A stretch of 64,000 nt of DNA from Chytriomyces cf. hyalinus JEL632 (Eukaryota > Chytridiomycota > Chytridiomycetes > Chytridiales > Chytriomycetaceae). The notes under the pieces were generated by a model. It was given only the letters and a program-made list of their open reading frames with translations. It was not told where the DNA came from and ran no database searches. The stretch spans positions 1 to 64,000 of the forward strand of contig JAIWWG010000134.1 of assembly GCA_025435555.1 (NCBI GenBank), written 5' to 3'. Below are positions 32,701 to 45,501 of this stretch, in pieces (within the stretch, counting starts at the first letter, position 1; each line of letters opens with the position of its first letter). The position numbers and the translations under genes were made by a program.

Positions 32701-34376
32701 CCTTCGGAATTCCGGTACTACCACTGAAGAATAAACGCGGCTTAATATAAGCTTATGTTTTGGAAATGGAAAACCCGTACCTTGTGAAACTCAAAGTTCC
32801 AATGCTGTCAGGACCCAAGACGATATCAGCGTTCACAGTTCCGAGATGTTTCACTGCATCTAAAGAATCAATAGAGCTCCCTTCGATGCTGCCGCCGACT
32901 AGTGACCCGTCCGTCATAATTTCCAAGGCTGGAATTTCGCATTTGATTTCAAGTTTTTCGTTCACGTACGACCTCACTTCGCTGTCCAAAACGCCCGCCT
33001 TTTTAAGGACAACGAGACCTCGGGGTTGGGCCACAGACAAGTAAACAATCTGACGGGGAGGGGGGTATGCAGGGTCTGGAAGAAATTCAAAAATGAGGAA
33101 GAACGATGCAAATATCGAGAGCGGGGAGTAACAGTAGAACAAACCAATAACACTGAAAGTTGCACCACTCTTTAAGACCCCCATCACTGCAACAACAAGG
33201 TCGACTCCTCGATAACTGTATAAAACAACAACATCCTCTCTTTGAATCCCCCCTTTAATGAGTGCATGCGCAACTATGTTAGAAGCTTCGTGGATTTGCT
33301 TGTACGTAAAGGTGCGCTCGGTACTCGTTATACTATATTGTTTTTTCAATATGAAATACAACATCGAACACAGAAATCGAACTCACCCATCAGCGCTCAA
33401 CAAACTTTCAACAATGCAGCAACGATCAGGATGCGCAGCCGCATTCTTGGCAAAGATATCGGTAATAGCACCTTCAAACCCATCCCAGTGCAAATGCTTC
33501 TTTGGATCCGGCAGCCGAGCAACCGAGTCCTTGGTCACAAGACTCAACTTTCCAATAGGGATGGCAGGGTTGGACGCAGCCGTCTCGAGAATCAGCTCAA
33601 TCTGATCCAACATATCCGCAATGCGTGCACCCGAGAACAACACCGAGTTGTACAAGACTTTAACATCAATGGGAAGGATTCTACGCAACGTGGGTGCCTG
33701 CGAAATCAGAATCGTAATATCGCAACTTGAGATGGAAGCGCTCGAAGACGATGCAAGCGTGTCAGCCGTTGTATCGGTTAGATTGAAAAACCGGACTTTG
33801 AAAAGGGACTTGTTTGTATTTTCCTGTCCCTCGGGGTTCTCAGGGGCGGTTCCGGAAGTGGGTGACGAGGACCCAAACATGTGCTCTAGAAGTGCCGTGA
33901 ATGATACTTCAGTGTCGGCAGCCTCTTTCGCATTGGCTGTGACTTTGGCAAGGACTTGCGCAAACGAGTCCGCATCAGTCAGCGCACATCGCAACACAAG
34001 CGGATTCGATGCAAGAGAAGAAGATCCGACGGAAATATCTTCCTCGCCAGTATGTTTGTGCTGCAGACAGGGCGTGGATGGGTTTACATAAACAAATTGA
34101 TCACACAAATCTTATCAACAATGACTCATACGAACTAACCAGAAGAATGACGAATGCAGCCAAAAGAACGTCAAAGGGTGCGCGCGGCTCTGTGGGATCA
34201 CTGATTGCCAGTCGCAGGAGAGACACGGCCGATGTCTCCGAGATGCTCCGATTCGTGGCAGTCTCTACGAACTGGGCAGGGATGGGTCGCGGGTAGTCTG
34301 TCGGGAGGACTATGTCCGTCAGCGCGTGCAGCCGTGTTGCGTTGCGTTCCAGACGGTCTGCAAGGGGAAGTGTCAT
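29732..34376 (-). CDS. LYS2: L-2-aminoadipate reductase (LYS2), with an apparent one-base frameshift
   Basis: Eight exons total 1396 codons if one extra base is discounted, close to yeast Lys2 (about 1390): 34140-34376, 33387-34060, 33145-33332, 32781-33075, 31678-32724, 30785-31611, 30203-30723, 29732-30134. The enzyme reduces alpha-aminoadipate to its semialdehyde in the fungal lysine pathway. Visible are an N-terminal condensation-like part, the adenylation domain ([25 protein letters not shown]), the carrier site FFDLGGHS whose Ser takes phosphopantetheine, and the NADPH-binding [10 protein letters not shown] of the reductase. The run CCCC at 32700-32703 (GGGG in sense) has one G too many: GIPKG is in one frame and VRGRHFSL in the next. 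All other exon phases agree, so this is a sequencing error or a null allele. Confidence 0.92.
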
Positions 34377-34532
34377 GTTTTGGAGCTCTTTTTTTTCTTC
34401 TTTTTTTCTTATCTCCTGACGCATTTAACCCTAATCTACTGGTGGTCGTGATTCATCCATTTCAGACTTTTGGTATTTATTTATTTATTTACTGCGCTTT
34501 AATGACCGACTGCCGCGTGCCGCGTCCCTCCT

Positions 34533-37500
34533 TCACGACCATCCAATGACCTCCTCGCCCCCATCCTCATCCCGCTCAATGCTCCACCACATGTTATTGT
34601 CAGGCATCACTTGATCCAGAAACTGAAAATCAGCCTGCCCATCGTGCCGCAACTTTCGCTCGCGAATCCATTTCCGAACCTTGTGGATATTCCAGACCCC
34701 GATTTCCTCCAACCACATGCCTTTACTCGAAATCTCTTCGCTGCTGTCGTCCTTGTACCATTCCGTCTTGTCCAATTCTACAATTTCAATGCTCCAGTTG
34801 GATATTTCAAAATCGTTTTCAATGAGTTGGTTTCTCCAATGCTGCCGCCGTTCTTGGACCATTTCGGCGGTTTTGAAGTAGTTCACACGCCCGCTGCCAC
34901 GCTTTCTGTATGAATTGCCAGCCTTGTTCATGCACACCAGAACTGGTGTTCTGACTCTCTGAAAAAGAAAAGCACATCGTAAGGACGCATCATCCTGGAA
35001 CCACGAAAGAAATGCACCGAACCTTCAGCTTCGACAGCAACTCAAAGTCACTCTTTTGCAAGCTTATGTTCAAATTCAAAAACACAATCGCAACATCCGT
35101 GATTGACAAATACTCCTCAGTGGCAAGGTTGAACGCTTCCGTCTTACTGTTTGTTCCAGGGAAATCGGCAACAAGCACGCTCTCATGCCGATATAGCTTG
35201 ACACTGGACGTATGCCCCTTCAATTCATCGCTCGTGATTTGCTCAGCCATGTGCTTGAACAGATATATGCCGGCAGTCGTTTTTCCCACCTTTTCAACAC
35301 CCAGCAACGAGACACACAGCGTTTTGTTCATGAATTTTCTCAAATCGCGCACGGCCCAGATAGTTTGAACACGCTCAACGAGTCTTGACCGGCAGTCGTC
35401 CGTTAACCAGTTTGGGAACACGTTTTTGGACACTTGCTCGGATGTTTGAACTCCCAAAGCATTCAAGCGACTCACAATCGCGTCTTCCCAGTTGAACTCC
35501 AAGTTGCCTTCTGGAAACTCTGCAGATATCAGTTCTCCGATTGAAGTAATTGTTTCGATATACTGCTGACTTTGCTCGACTGTCAAAAAAAAAAAAATTC
35601 ATAACGTGAGTTTTCAGAAACAAAAGCCATCATGAGCTCCCATACCTTCTTTCTGCAAAATCTCAACAGTATTCAAAGCCTGCGTAACAAACCCAGCCGC
35701 CACACTTCCAGCAACAATCGTTCCTTCAAGCGCACCCGTGAAAAACATCATCCCCCCAAACGCAACTCCAGCCCCAATCGCAAGCCCAATCACAAGTTTC
35801 CCTGCAAACTCGATATTTTTCGCAAGCTTTGTTTGAACCGTTACTTTTTTGAGACAGCGCGGCAAGATTACGCTAATGACGTATTTTTCTAATCGATCTC
35901 GTGAACAGCAGAGATCATCGAAATCGTCAACGGCCCGTTTATCGAGTTGGAGGAGCCGTGAAACAGCCGCATGGGTGGAAGCATCGAAATGCAAACGACC
36001 AGAGGTGAGGAGAAGGTATCGCACTTTGAACATTCGGTATAGGAGCGCTTCAACTCCCACATGCGGAGTAAACAGTGAAAAAATTGGCGATGAGTGCTTG
36101 TAAGGTTCACTTCCTTTCCACATTGGCCTGAGCTCGAATTCGTAGTTGAGATTTTCGCCAGCGTACAAATCAAAGTCCTTGTTTATACCTGCAGAATAAA
36201 GCATCAGGGCGTCTCTGACAAGGACAATTAAGAAACAATAAAAGCCATACTGGAAAAAACAAGCTGTCGCGGCCTCGTCCGATTCACTTTAAAATGAAAC
36301 ACACGCCCAGAAAACAAGGTTTTAATTCGCGGCTCCATGAAATCCAAGTTTTCTCCAAAGATGGTCAACTTCAACGCAGTGTAGGACCCGTTCTTGAATA
36401 CTTCGCCGGATACTCCGTGGACTTCTGGCATCAACGAAATAATGTCGCCGGAGAGAGCTTCCAACATGCTACCGGAATCGTCCGAAATTGGGCCGTACGC
36501 AATTGAGGCTCTTGCAATGTACTCTTCAATTAGATGTGGGCTGAAGAGCCGATCACTGTTGTCTTGAATGTAGCAGGACATGAATTTCGAAAGCCGCAAA
36601 TCGACCGCTTCAGCTCCAAAGCAGGAGGATGACTCTCCTTGCGAACCCAAAAATTCATAAACGCCTGAATGAATGGTTGTTAAGTAACAAAAAACAGGAA
36701 CCGGAACTCAGGCTAAATTGATCACCAAGCGGATGGTAGTTGTTGAAGCGTTTCTTATCATTGGCAACATCTTCCAGCTGCCTTTTTGCCAAATCCATAC
36801 AAACAGCCACGAGACTAGAACTTGTGGATTTCACATGACTAAAGAATTGCTGAAACATTTCCGGCGACGCAGCACGAGCCGTGGGTATAATAGCAGCAAC
36901 AATATCATCATGATTCGCAACCGTCGTAAACCGCAAGCTCAAGTTTCGAGAGTTTAGAAAGTAGACGACGGGTTCATTGACGCAATACGGAGAACCAAAT
37001 GCGATGGCTTCAGTGAGCGGCGCGTTTTCATCTTGATACTTTGAAGCGTCAACATTGTTTGAAATGTAATATTTGATGAGCTTGAGGAAGGCAATCGCTC
37101 CACCGCGTGAGTGGCCACACACGATGATGTGGTTGAATCCTTTCAAGACGAAATAGGCCAAATCGCACGCAGCCTAAACAAACATTGAGATCAATACCCT
37201 GCATAACACATAAACAAGAGTGGCACCAACATTATTCATTGCCTGCATATACCCACTCATACCCTTCAAATCAGCACCGTTCGCAAGATATTTGGCTCCC
37301 CCAAACGCCGTCATATCAAAATCAGCCATCTGAACAAGATGCGTAGACCCACGTGCAGACCAGTCAATCTGTGATCCGCAAAACGCAATGTACACGCGCC
37401 GCCCTTCGACACCAACAAGAAAGCCTTCATGGTCCGCGTCTCCTACAAACAGGTTCACGCTCTGCAGAGAGTGTAACCCCGCGTATCTTCCTTTTGCGGA

Positions 37501-37853
37501 CAATGCATGGACTGGGTCAGAGTCGTATATGGCGCATGCAAGTGCCAGTGCCGTGCTTTTGATGTGTTTGCGATCCCGAGCTTGTGACTGTTACAGTAAC
37601 CATAAGTCATGATGCTTCATTGTTGCAATAAGGGGTGGGGTATGGATGGAGTACGAATGGAATATGGGTGGATGCAGGGTGTGGGTCAACATAACGAGCG
37701 AGCAATAAGGGGACTTCATCTCTCGGGGGGGAATCAGGAACTCACTGCTCCGCCTTCTCTCAGAAAGATGGATCCCGTCTCTTCGCTGTTGAATGCGCGG
37801 TAGTAGTTCTCGGGGTGCACTTCAAACTCGGTTGGCAGTTCATCCTCCGACAT
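34533..37853 (-). CDS. Class-3-lipase-like / hydrophobic hairpin / GTPase-like fusion protein
   Basis: Seven exons give 937 codons: 37746-37853, 37216-37587, 36726-37173, 36305-36664, 35646-36188, 35023-35579, 34533-34958 (the exon 4-5 junction is the least sure). Residues ~60-300 look like a fungal lipase-3 alpha/beta hydrolase: GRRVYIAFCGSQ, then the nucleophile elbow VCGHSRGGA near residue 180, and NHDDIV as a possible Asp/His region. Residues ~555-600 form a Gly/Ala-rich hydrophobic hairpin (IGLAIGAGVAFGG; TIVAGSVAAGFV). From ~700 a P-loop domain follows: LLGVEKVGKTT (G1), VADFPGT (G3) and VCMNKAG (a G4-like NKxG). It may act on lipids at a membrane under nucleotide control; this is inference. 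I know no named protein with this order. Confidence 0.75.
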
Positions 37854-38010
37854 TTTTTGACGTCAGTAATTGGGGGGACTGATCACAACAACAGTTTCCC
37901 CCAGGTAAAAACAGAAACAAACTCAAGGTACTCTGCATCTTTAAATAAAATCGCATCTTTATCATCGACTCCCTCATTCCAATCCAATCCAAAAAAACGA
38001 ACAACTCAAA

Positions 38011-40530
38011 CTACCGCAACCCCGCATACATTGCCTCAATCTGCCCCTTGAAATGCTCCCGCGCCTGAAACCGCTTCAACTTCATCACCGGCGTCAACAA
38101 CCCATTCTCAACTGAAAACTCTACAGGATGCAAATACACCGCCTTCACAATTTCATACCCCTTCAACCCGTTGGCACGGCCATGCTGCTCAAGTTCCTTC
38201 ACAATGGCTTTCTGGATGTCAGTGTCTTGACAGATGTCTTGTAGAGACTTGTTGTGCGCACTTTGCGTCCGGGTGGCCCACCCGAGGATCGAGATTCGCT
38301 CGGGAACAATCACCGCAACAATACAGGATTTAAGACTGTCTCCGTACACGAATGCTTGCGCAACAAGTGGATGCAAGCAGAGAATCGTTTCGATTTTTTC
38401 CGGTGCAATATATTCGGCTGTTCCAAAGCAAAAAGTTTCAGCAAAAGGTTTAGAAAAAAATAAAAATAACCTTCTCACCTTGCGAAAGCTTGAAAATGGA
38501 CTTTTTCCTGTCAATAATACTCAACCGCCCTTCGGAATCCCACATCCCAATGTCGCCCGTATGGAACCATCCTTGCGCGTCCAACACTGCGACCGTTTCT
38601 TCCGGATTCTTGTAATAGCCTTTGAAAACGCTCGCACCTCGCACACAGATTTCTCCTCGCGGATTTGGCAAATCATTCGACGAAACTCTCATTGCAGGAA
38701 TATCCACAAGCTTCACTTCCAGACCAGGGACAGGAACACCAACATTCCCGGCGGAAAAATCCAAACCATCAGTCTATACCCAAAAAAGAAATTCGAGAAT
38801 TCAAACAAATGCAACATGGAAAAAAAACATGTTCCCACTCACCACAGTCAGCGAACTACAAGTTTCCGTCAATCCATACCCTTCATACACCTGCGCACTG
38901 AAACAAATCCTCAAGAAATCAAGCACATTCTTTGAAATCGGCGCAGCACCCGTCAACATCATTCTCACCCTTCCACCCAGACGCTGCCGAATCCCCGAAA
39001 ATACAATAGAATCCCACAACGCATGATCCACAACGCCATCCTTAAGATTCACTTGTTTCGTTTTATATGCCAGGTTAAAGATTCGTTCACCCATCAGGGT
39101 GCCCGTTGTTGAGGCGCTCATGACTTTTTCGTAAATTCGGTTATACAGACGAGGAACTCCGGGAAAGATTGTGGGTCGCAACTCGGACACGTCGTCCATG
39201 AGTATCAGCGTGTCTCCTTGATAAAATCCGACACTTGCGCCAGCGTGAATGAGGCAGTTGATCATGGTCCTTTCAAACACTGAGCGAGCGAGATTTCGAA
39301 ATTGAGACATACGCAAAAGACATTCAATCGAAAACCACCTCACCATGCGCCAGGGGCAGATACGAGATGTACACGTCCGTATTTCGCAACCCACAGAATC
39401 GCCCCAGTTTTTCAAGCAAGAAAACACCTTTCATCAAAGAAAGCATATTCTCTTGCGTCAAAAGCGCTCCCTTTGGAACGCCGGTCGTACCTAAGCCACA
39501 CACAAAGTCATCCAAAAGTGTTAAACCCAAAAGCAACTCAACAAAGAAAAAAAATAAAAATAAAAAAAAGTAAAAATAAAAAGAACATCTTCCATACCAC
39601 TCGTATAACAAATTGTCGCAACAGAATCTTGACGAGGCTCAACCGGCGCCCTCGGATTCCTATCCCCTTCACTTTCCAACTCCCGAAACGTCTTTACAGA
39701 AACATTCAACCCAAGACTCATTGCTTGCACTTCATAATCCACGACCCCATCCATCAAAACAATATGTTTAAGATGCGGCAGTTTCTTTTCTGAAATGAGA
39801 GCAAGCAGCATTTTCGCCTTGTCCGCCGCAGTGACAATGACAGGCATCTCGGTCTCGTTCAACACGTAGATCAGAGATTCCTTGCCAATCATGTCTAACA
39901 ACGGAATTGATACGAGGTTGTACATGTGGCATGCTTGATCCGCAATGATCCATTCGGGTCGATTCGCCGAAAACAGACCTACGTGCCGTTCAACTGGTTC
40001 TTCGATTCCGTCCAACAATCTCGACAGCCCAGATCTAAAGAACTCATAGGATAAGAAGAAAGGTGACACAAGGAACGGGGTTGACAGAAATACCCAAAGT
40101 TTACGACGCGTTGCTTTCCCTCTCTGTAAGTAAGCCAGATGAAGGGACCCGCAACTCCATTTGTAACTGGACGACTTCCAAGGAACGGCCGATCACCTGT
40201 GAGATCATACAATGTGGGTAATGAGCACAGACAGAGGCACAGAGCACAACGAATGTTTACCCGCAGTCTGAACCGCATGATCAAAGTTCCGATAAAGCGA
40301 AGTTATAGAAGTTGCGCTCGTAATTGGAAGTGATTTCGCTCGAACGGCAGCAGCGTTGACTCGCGGCTATATGTCATAAATTGTCAAAAGCGACCGCAAA
40401 AGGGTTCGCTTGCTTTTCTCACCCGTCCCTCGCCGGCAACCTCTGGATCATCGTTGATCTCGACCGAGTATATTGGAGGATGCGTTGAGTCCCCTCGGAG
40501 GAGCGAGCTCGCGCGGAGGATGCTGTCCAT
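38011..40530 (-). CDS. Long-chain acyl-CoA synthetase
   Basis: Eight exons give 679 codons: 40423-40530, 40261-40366, 40094-40196, 39598-40034, 39344-39490, 38843-39279, 38479-38773, 38011-38417. It is an adenylate-forming enzyme that activates fatty acids with ATP and CoA. Seen in order are [22 protein letters not shown] (AMP-binding motif spanning the exon 4-5 junction), [25 protein letters not shown] and [20 protein letters not shown], ending with MKLKRF. All match fungal LACS. The C-terminus (AGLR) has no peroxisomal SKL signal, so ER, lipid-droplet or membrane action is more likely. The start is the first in-frame ATG; exon 1 and exon 2 link through a GT-AG intron in phase. Confidence 0.92.
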
Positions 40531-40923
40531 TCAACGCTTTTTACTTGTCTTTTGGTTTCATGGTTTTTGCGCAACTTTTATTTATGCAAGGTGGACAGGC
40601 CATCATGGACACGATGGGTATCCAGGAGAATACTGAGGTGATGGACACAGCGAGGAGAGCTCATTGTTCAAGATGCATCCAGGATGAGAAGTGAATCTCA
40701 TTCCACAAAAGTCATTGCGGACATCACTCAAGAAAAGGCGGATGCCCCGTCTGAAACAGGACCGCCTCGCATGCATCGGACCCCGTTGGCAGTACTGTAG
40801 ACTCCCTTCAAACTGTCCCAGAGCGCCAAGCACAAAAACGCGATCAGGTGCGCCCTGGTTCAAAGTTACCTCGTTTCATTTTCACAATTCTATTTTGAAG
40901 GAAAAGTTCAAACTCAAAAAAGA
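40531..40923. other. Divergent intergenic region, no gene seen
   Basis: This lies between the acyl-CoA synthetase (minus) and the SAM-domain membrane protein (plus). It has short ORFs only. It should hold both promoters; I see no clear TATA box. Confidence 0.5.
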
Positions 40924-42344
40924 ATGCACGCAGTCCTGGCCCTCCTCGCACTCACTGCTGCCGGGTACGCCCAAATCCTGACCCGCATCCCTGACTCGCT
41001 GCTCATCACAGACCGTAAATGCATCAACGCTGTGAACGCCGGCCTGCAGAGTTTCTACGACTGCGGCTTCCGAATCACAGCCACCACTACAACCGTCGAT
41101 AATTCAACAACAGATGTAGCAGCGTCTCTTTGTGTCTGTAAGGCGGTGAGTATCACACACTCTTCTCTTTTGCACGAAAGCTGACTTTGGTTTTCCAAAA
41201 ACCCAGTCGAATCTCGCCATCATCAACGCCATGAAACCCGCGTGCTCGGCTGTGGCAAACAGCGACCAGTTTATTGGCCCCATCTCAGAGATTGAGTCTT
41301 CCTGCTCTGTGTTGTCTGGCCCCAATTCAGGATCAGCTCCATCCTCATCGCCAGCAGCGGCAGCTTCAGCATCATCACCGTATCCAACCAACGCTTCTTC
41401 TGGATCATCCTCTTCAAATTCCTCATCTGGTTCTTCAAACGACGGATCAGGATCCTCAAAAAAGACCATCATCATTGTGGTTGTCGTTGTTGCCGTGATT
41501 CTAGGACTCGCTGTGGGGATCTTTTTCTTCTTCAGATCCAAGCAACAGAAGAAAAAGAATGAAGGAGGTGGATCCCAGATTGACAGTCAACTGGCACAGC
41601 CGCCGTTCCTACAGCACCCCAACTCTACGTCTCAGCATCAGTCGGCACCCCATTCTCAACCAACGAGTTATGCCACAGTTTCGGCTCCTCCAATCGGCTT
41701 GAACAACTTTGCACAAGGAGGTCCCAATTACGGAGCAGTCGACATGCCACAAAGATCGTACCCTCCCTCTTCAGCAGGAACTACAGTGGAGATTCAAAGT
41801 TCCTCGTCCACAACTACCAACGGGGCACCTATATCCATCGCATCTGTGATGCCACAAGAAAAACAATCTCAACTTTTCCCCGATCAGTTGCAAAGCTATC
41901 ATAACGTGGCTGGAAACACGTATACTGCCAAAAAGCTGGAATCATTCAACGAAACCTCGTTTAATGTGAATGAGGCGGCCTTGTGGACCACGGGGCAAAC
42001 AATTGCATGGTTAAAAAGTCTTCAATACGATCCTGAAGTACTTCTCGTGTTTTCAAGTTACGTGTCATGACTCTGTTTCTTTTTTCCATGATCTGACACT
42101 ACTTTCAACTTAAAAAACAGAAAACAACTGCGACGGACCCCTCCTGAAAGCAATTGGAAAAACCACCGAAACATGTAAAGAAGCGCTGAAAACCGATTTT
42201 GGCATTTCCGAAGTCCGGACGCGCACACTTCTCGCCGACAATATTTGTGGGCTGTTTGAGAATGGCGCGACGACGCAGGCAGCTCGATATGGTACCTCTG
42301 GTACTACTCGTGACCAGCTTCCTCCTGGATACACTGAGTTTTAA
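40924..42344 (+). CDS. Single-pass membrane protein with cytosolic SAM domain
   Basis: Three exons, 40924-41145, 41207-42056 and 42121-42344, give 431 codons. A signal peptide (MHAVLALLALTAAGYA) leads a ~110-residue ectodomain with five or six Cys (CINAVN, FYDCGF, LCVCKA, PACSAV, SCSVL), then a Ser-rich stalk. A single transmembrane helix (IIIVVVVVAVILGLAVGI) is followed by a basic stop-transfer RSKQQKKK. The cytosolic part is Ser/Gln/Pro-rich and ends in a SAM-like domain split by intron 2: WTTGQTIAWLKSL, then LLKAIGKTTETCKEAL and FGISEVRTRTLL. SAM domains oligomerise or bind partners, so a receptor or scaffold role is likely. I do not recognise the ectodomain. Confidence 0.8.
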
Positions 42345-42683
42345 ATAGCCGTACGTTGGGAAATGACATTCCTCTCTTTTGCGATGTTTTCTATTCTTTT
42401 GAAGTACTGATGGTTTAGAGTCTGTCTCGTGTGGAATAATAAAAGACCAGTTGATCTGTGTGTTCATGAAAGCTGATCTTTTTGTAAATCCGCAGAAAAC
42501 GGCTGGGGAACATCAGTGAATTGTTGGCTGACAAGTGCAAGTTGACAAATCATGCGATCAAGCTTTTTTCGCGCACAACAAACTCTGTTACAAGGCTTTA
42601 TCACTGCTCATATCAATATTATCACCACAAACAGACAAAAAACCAAAACAAAAAACAAAAAAGGATTTGTGCATGTTTTTTTT

Positions 42684-43732
42684 CTAACTCTGCTGCGTTG
42701 TCGCTTGCGCTCGTTTCCAACTCTCTTTTGTAAAGTCTGCACTCGTACTCCCAAAGATTTCAAGAGTCTTCCGGTTCTGATACGCCCATCCGTACTCCAT
42801 ATTCGACGTCGGTGGGAACTTGTACTTTTCCGCCGGCAACAATTCTGATGAAACTCCTTTTTGTCGCAATGCTTTAAACGCACGATCGCTGCCCGCTTTT
42901 GAAGAAACGGCGGATACCAAAGCAGTACGGCTCTGACAAACTGGATGCTGCTGATTCGATACGTTATTAAAAGACGCCAAAGACGCTTGATGCGCGTGAT
43001 TTCTCGGCTCATTCGACCGCTTTGACCCCTGTTGTTGCGTAGCAGAGAATCCAGGTTTATACTGATTCGAAACAACGCGGTGGTAAAGCCCCGTTTGATG
43101 ATCATAACAATACTGTCCGCCTTGATCTGCGTTGTTGTTGTTGTAGTTGGAAGATTCAATTTCATTGCTTCGGAGCGAGGTTCCCTTTGTTGGGTTTGGA
43201 TGATTGGGGTGCCTGGCATTCTTGCAGGACATGAAATCGTGCCGGTTTCCAGTCACTTTGAAGCTGTTGAAGGCCCCATGTTTCTTGTCTGCTTCGCTGC
43301 CGTCAGGGGTCGTAGGTCGCGATGACAGCGGATTCCTTTTCGGAGTATTGATGATACTATATGACGACCATTTCGTTGGCTTTGGAAGTAAAAATAGCAG
43401 TGTGCACTCGCAGTCAGTAAAATTACCACACTGAAAGCACAAAATTTTTACCACAGCCTTGGGCGCCGGAACTGACGAGCCCAGCTCCCCCAGATACAAC
43501 TGCGTGTCGTTGAGGACGCCCCACTTGTCGCTCCAGTCGCGCTGCGCTTTCATTTCTTTTGCCATTCGATCGAGCCTGTCCTTGAAACGCTAAGAAGGGG
43601 TATTGTACATCGACAAGTGAGTGTTTACCAGGCGGCATTCTTTGCTGTGCTAAGCGCGTCTTGCAGCCTTGCAGCATCCTTGTCTCTGAGGCGGGCAGTT
43701 TCCACGACGCCAGCTTTGTTCCGTTTCGACAT
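42684..43732 (-). CDS. Possible ciliary microtubule-associated protein
   Basis: Two exons join in phase: 43629-43732 and 42684-43575. An internal in-frame intron (GTG/gtaaaa ... ccaaag) near 43380-43455 is possible and would remove 25 codons. The N-terminus is helical and charged (DKDAARLQDALSTAKNAAW, LDRMAKEMKAQRDWSDKWG). A low-complexity Asn/His/Gln middle follows, and the C-terminus has FPPTSNMEYGW and RKTLEIFG. The WSxKWG and TSNxxYGW patterns recall small axonemal proteins (CFAP144/FAM183 or CIMIP1 types), which would suit a flagellated zoospore. That link is recall of short motifs only and may be wrong; otherwise it is an orphan. Confidence 0.5.
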
Positions 43733-44177
43733 TTCTGATTGGGTTTGAAGAAAAAGTTTGAAATATTCCTGAAATAATTCCTCACATAGGTTTGTTCCCC
43801 CTCAGTTTATTTCATGTACACAGACTGGGATCTGTGAAAGCTGGTCCAAGTGCAAGAACAGTGACCGCCTTTCTTCCGGTTGCCTGCTTGACTAAAACGC
43901 GGTTCACTGAAGCGCGTCATGTGACCGGCTTCGAATCAATATCCATTCAAGCGTGACAGACCGGCAACTGCTTCCATGGTCGTTTTCAAGCGCAAACAGC
44001 TTGCACAGCAGCCAAAATTCACGCGCGCAAAAATGCGTTTATAAACAAAAAAACACGGAAAAAGGAGCATCATCGCAAATCAGCTCCCCCCTCCTTGCCC
44101 CCCACTTATGCCCACCCATCCCTCTCTCCCCCACCCACATACACTATCTCCCCCCCCAACACACAAAGCATATAAAC

Positions 44178-45040
44178 TCATCGTCTACGACCACCCGTCA
44201 CAAATGCAAAATCTGCAGAAATCTTTTGTCCAAGCAATTCGGTTTCGTTCGTTTCATCAATCGCCGCTTTCGCTTCCTTGAATGTGTTGTACTCCAATAA
44301 AACGTATCCCTGCATACATTTTGGAGGGAAAATACAAGCGTTAACTGCATACACACAATATGCCAAACCCCTGAATTAAAACACAATCGTCACCTTGACA
44401 AATCCAGACCGCCGATCCAAATTCAGGTGCAAGTTTTTGATTTCACCAAAATCGGCAAACCGTTCCTTGATGTCATCTTCGGACGCTTCTTCGTGAATTC
44501 CAGTGACGAGAACAATCCAGCCTTCGATTGCTGTTTTTTTTTGTATATTAGAGAAGGAAATCGAATCGTCAGGCCCAAAAAAGACAGCTTGGCGCAGCAG
44601 TGACATAAAAAAAAAAAATGAAACTCGTCTCACACTTTTGCGCTGCCGATCCCCCGCCAGATCCCTCAATGGCATCAAATGCTCCAGTTGCGATAGTGCC
44701 AGTTCGGTCTTTGAGGCAAAAACGAATTCGGGGGTCGCAAAAAAGAAACAAAGCATAGTCAGAGACTCCGCAAAACTTAAAGACACGGCAACAATCCCAA
44801 ATTCCAAATGCAAACCTGCAGCATTTCCTTCGAAACCGCGCCCTTTTCTGCGAGTTGCGCCTTGCTTAAGTGAGGCTGCTGGGTCTGCTTAGTTTTTTTT
44901 GTGTGTGTCAGCCCAATACGTCTCTATACGCGGGGAACCACTGCTTCTTTTTGCTGTTTCTCGCCTGAATCAATGGCCATGGCGGTTCCGTTTGCCGTGA
45001 GGTCATCTGCGCCAGGGTCCAAGTCTACAAGGTTGGCCAT
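44178..45040 (-). CDS. RBM8A: Exon-junction-complex protein Y14 / RBM8
   Basis: Five exons give 167 codons: 44930-45040, 44816-44864, 44634-44708, 44394-44530, 44178-44309, all phases consistent. Y14 pairs with Mago in the exon junction complex laid on spliced mRNA. The signature is strong: RRKGRGF near the N-terminus, then [36 protein letters not shown] and [17 protein letters not shown], ending in FVTGGRRR. The length is close to animal Y14 (about 174), with a shortened Arg-rich tail. Exon 2 is only 49 bases, and the gene has four introns in under 900 bases. Confidence 0.95.
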
Positions 45041-45501
45041 GCTTATTTTTTGCGGTTATTTTATTTATGAGTGCTTGGATTTAAAAGTAAATATTTATGT
45101 AAAAGTGAAGGCAACAGAAGGGAAGCAAAACATGAAGACGATCTGAAGACATCTCTTCCGATGCTACGCAAGATATGGCATCTCATACATAGAGGCCGGG
45201 AATCTGTCACGTCCTGAGTCAAGCTTGATCGACAGAGCAGTGACCCACGAATGTCGGGGCAACTCCCTCCCAAACAAAACTCACATAATACGTGCCAAGT
45301 CACGGCGTAACATCCGCTCCAATCCATTATTTCTGCATTTTTGCTGTTTGGGCGTGAAACAAATGAACAACGATTATTTTACCAGGTTTCGAAACTGTTT
45401 CACATTTATTTTTATGAACACTTTGCCAACAACTATATAAACTGAGCCAGTATCCCCCAGCCGTTGGGCCAAACCCATCCATCAAACTGTTACACTGAAG
45501 C

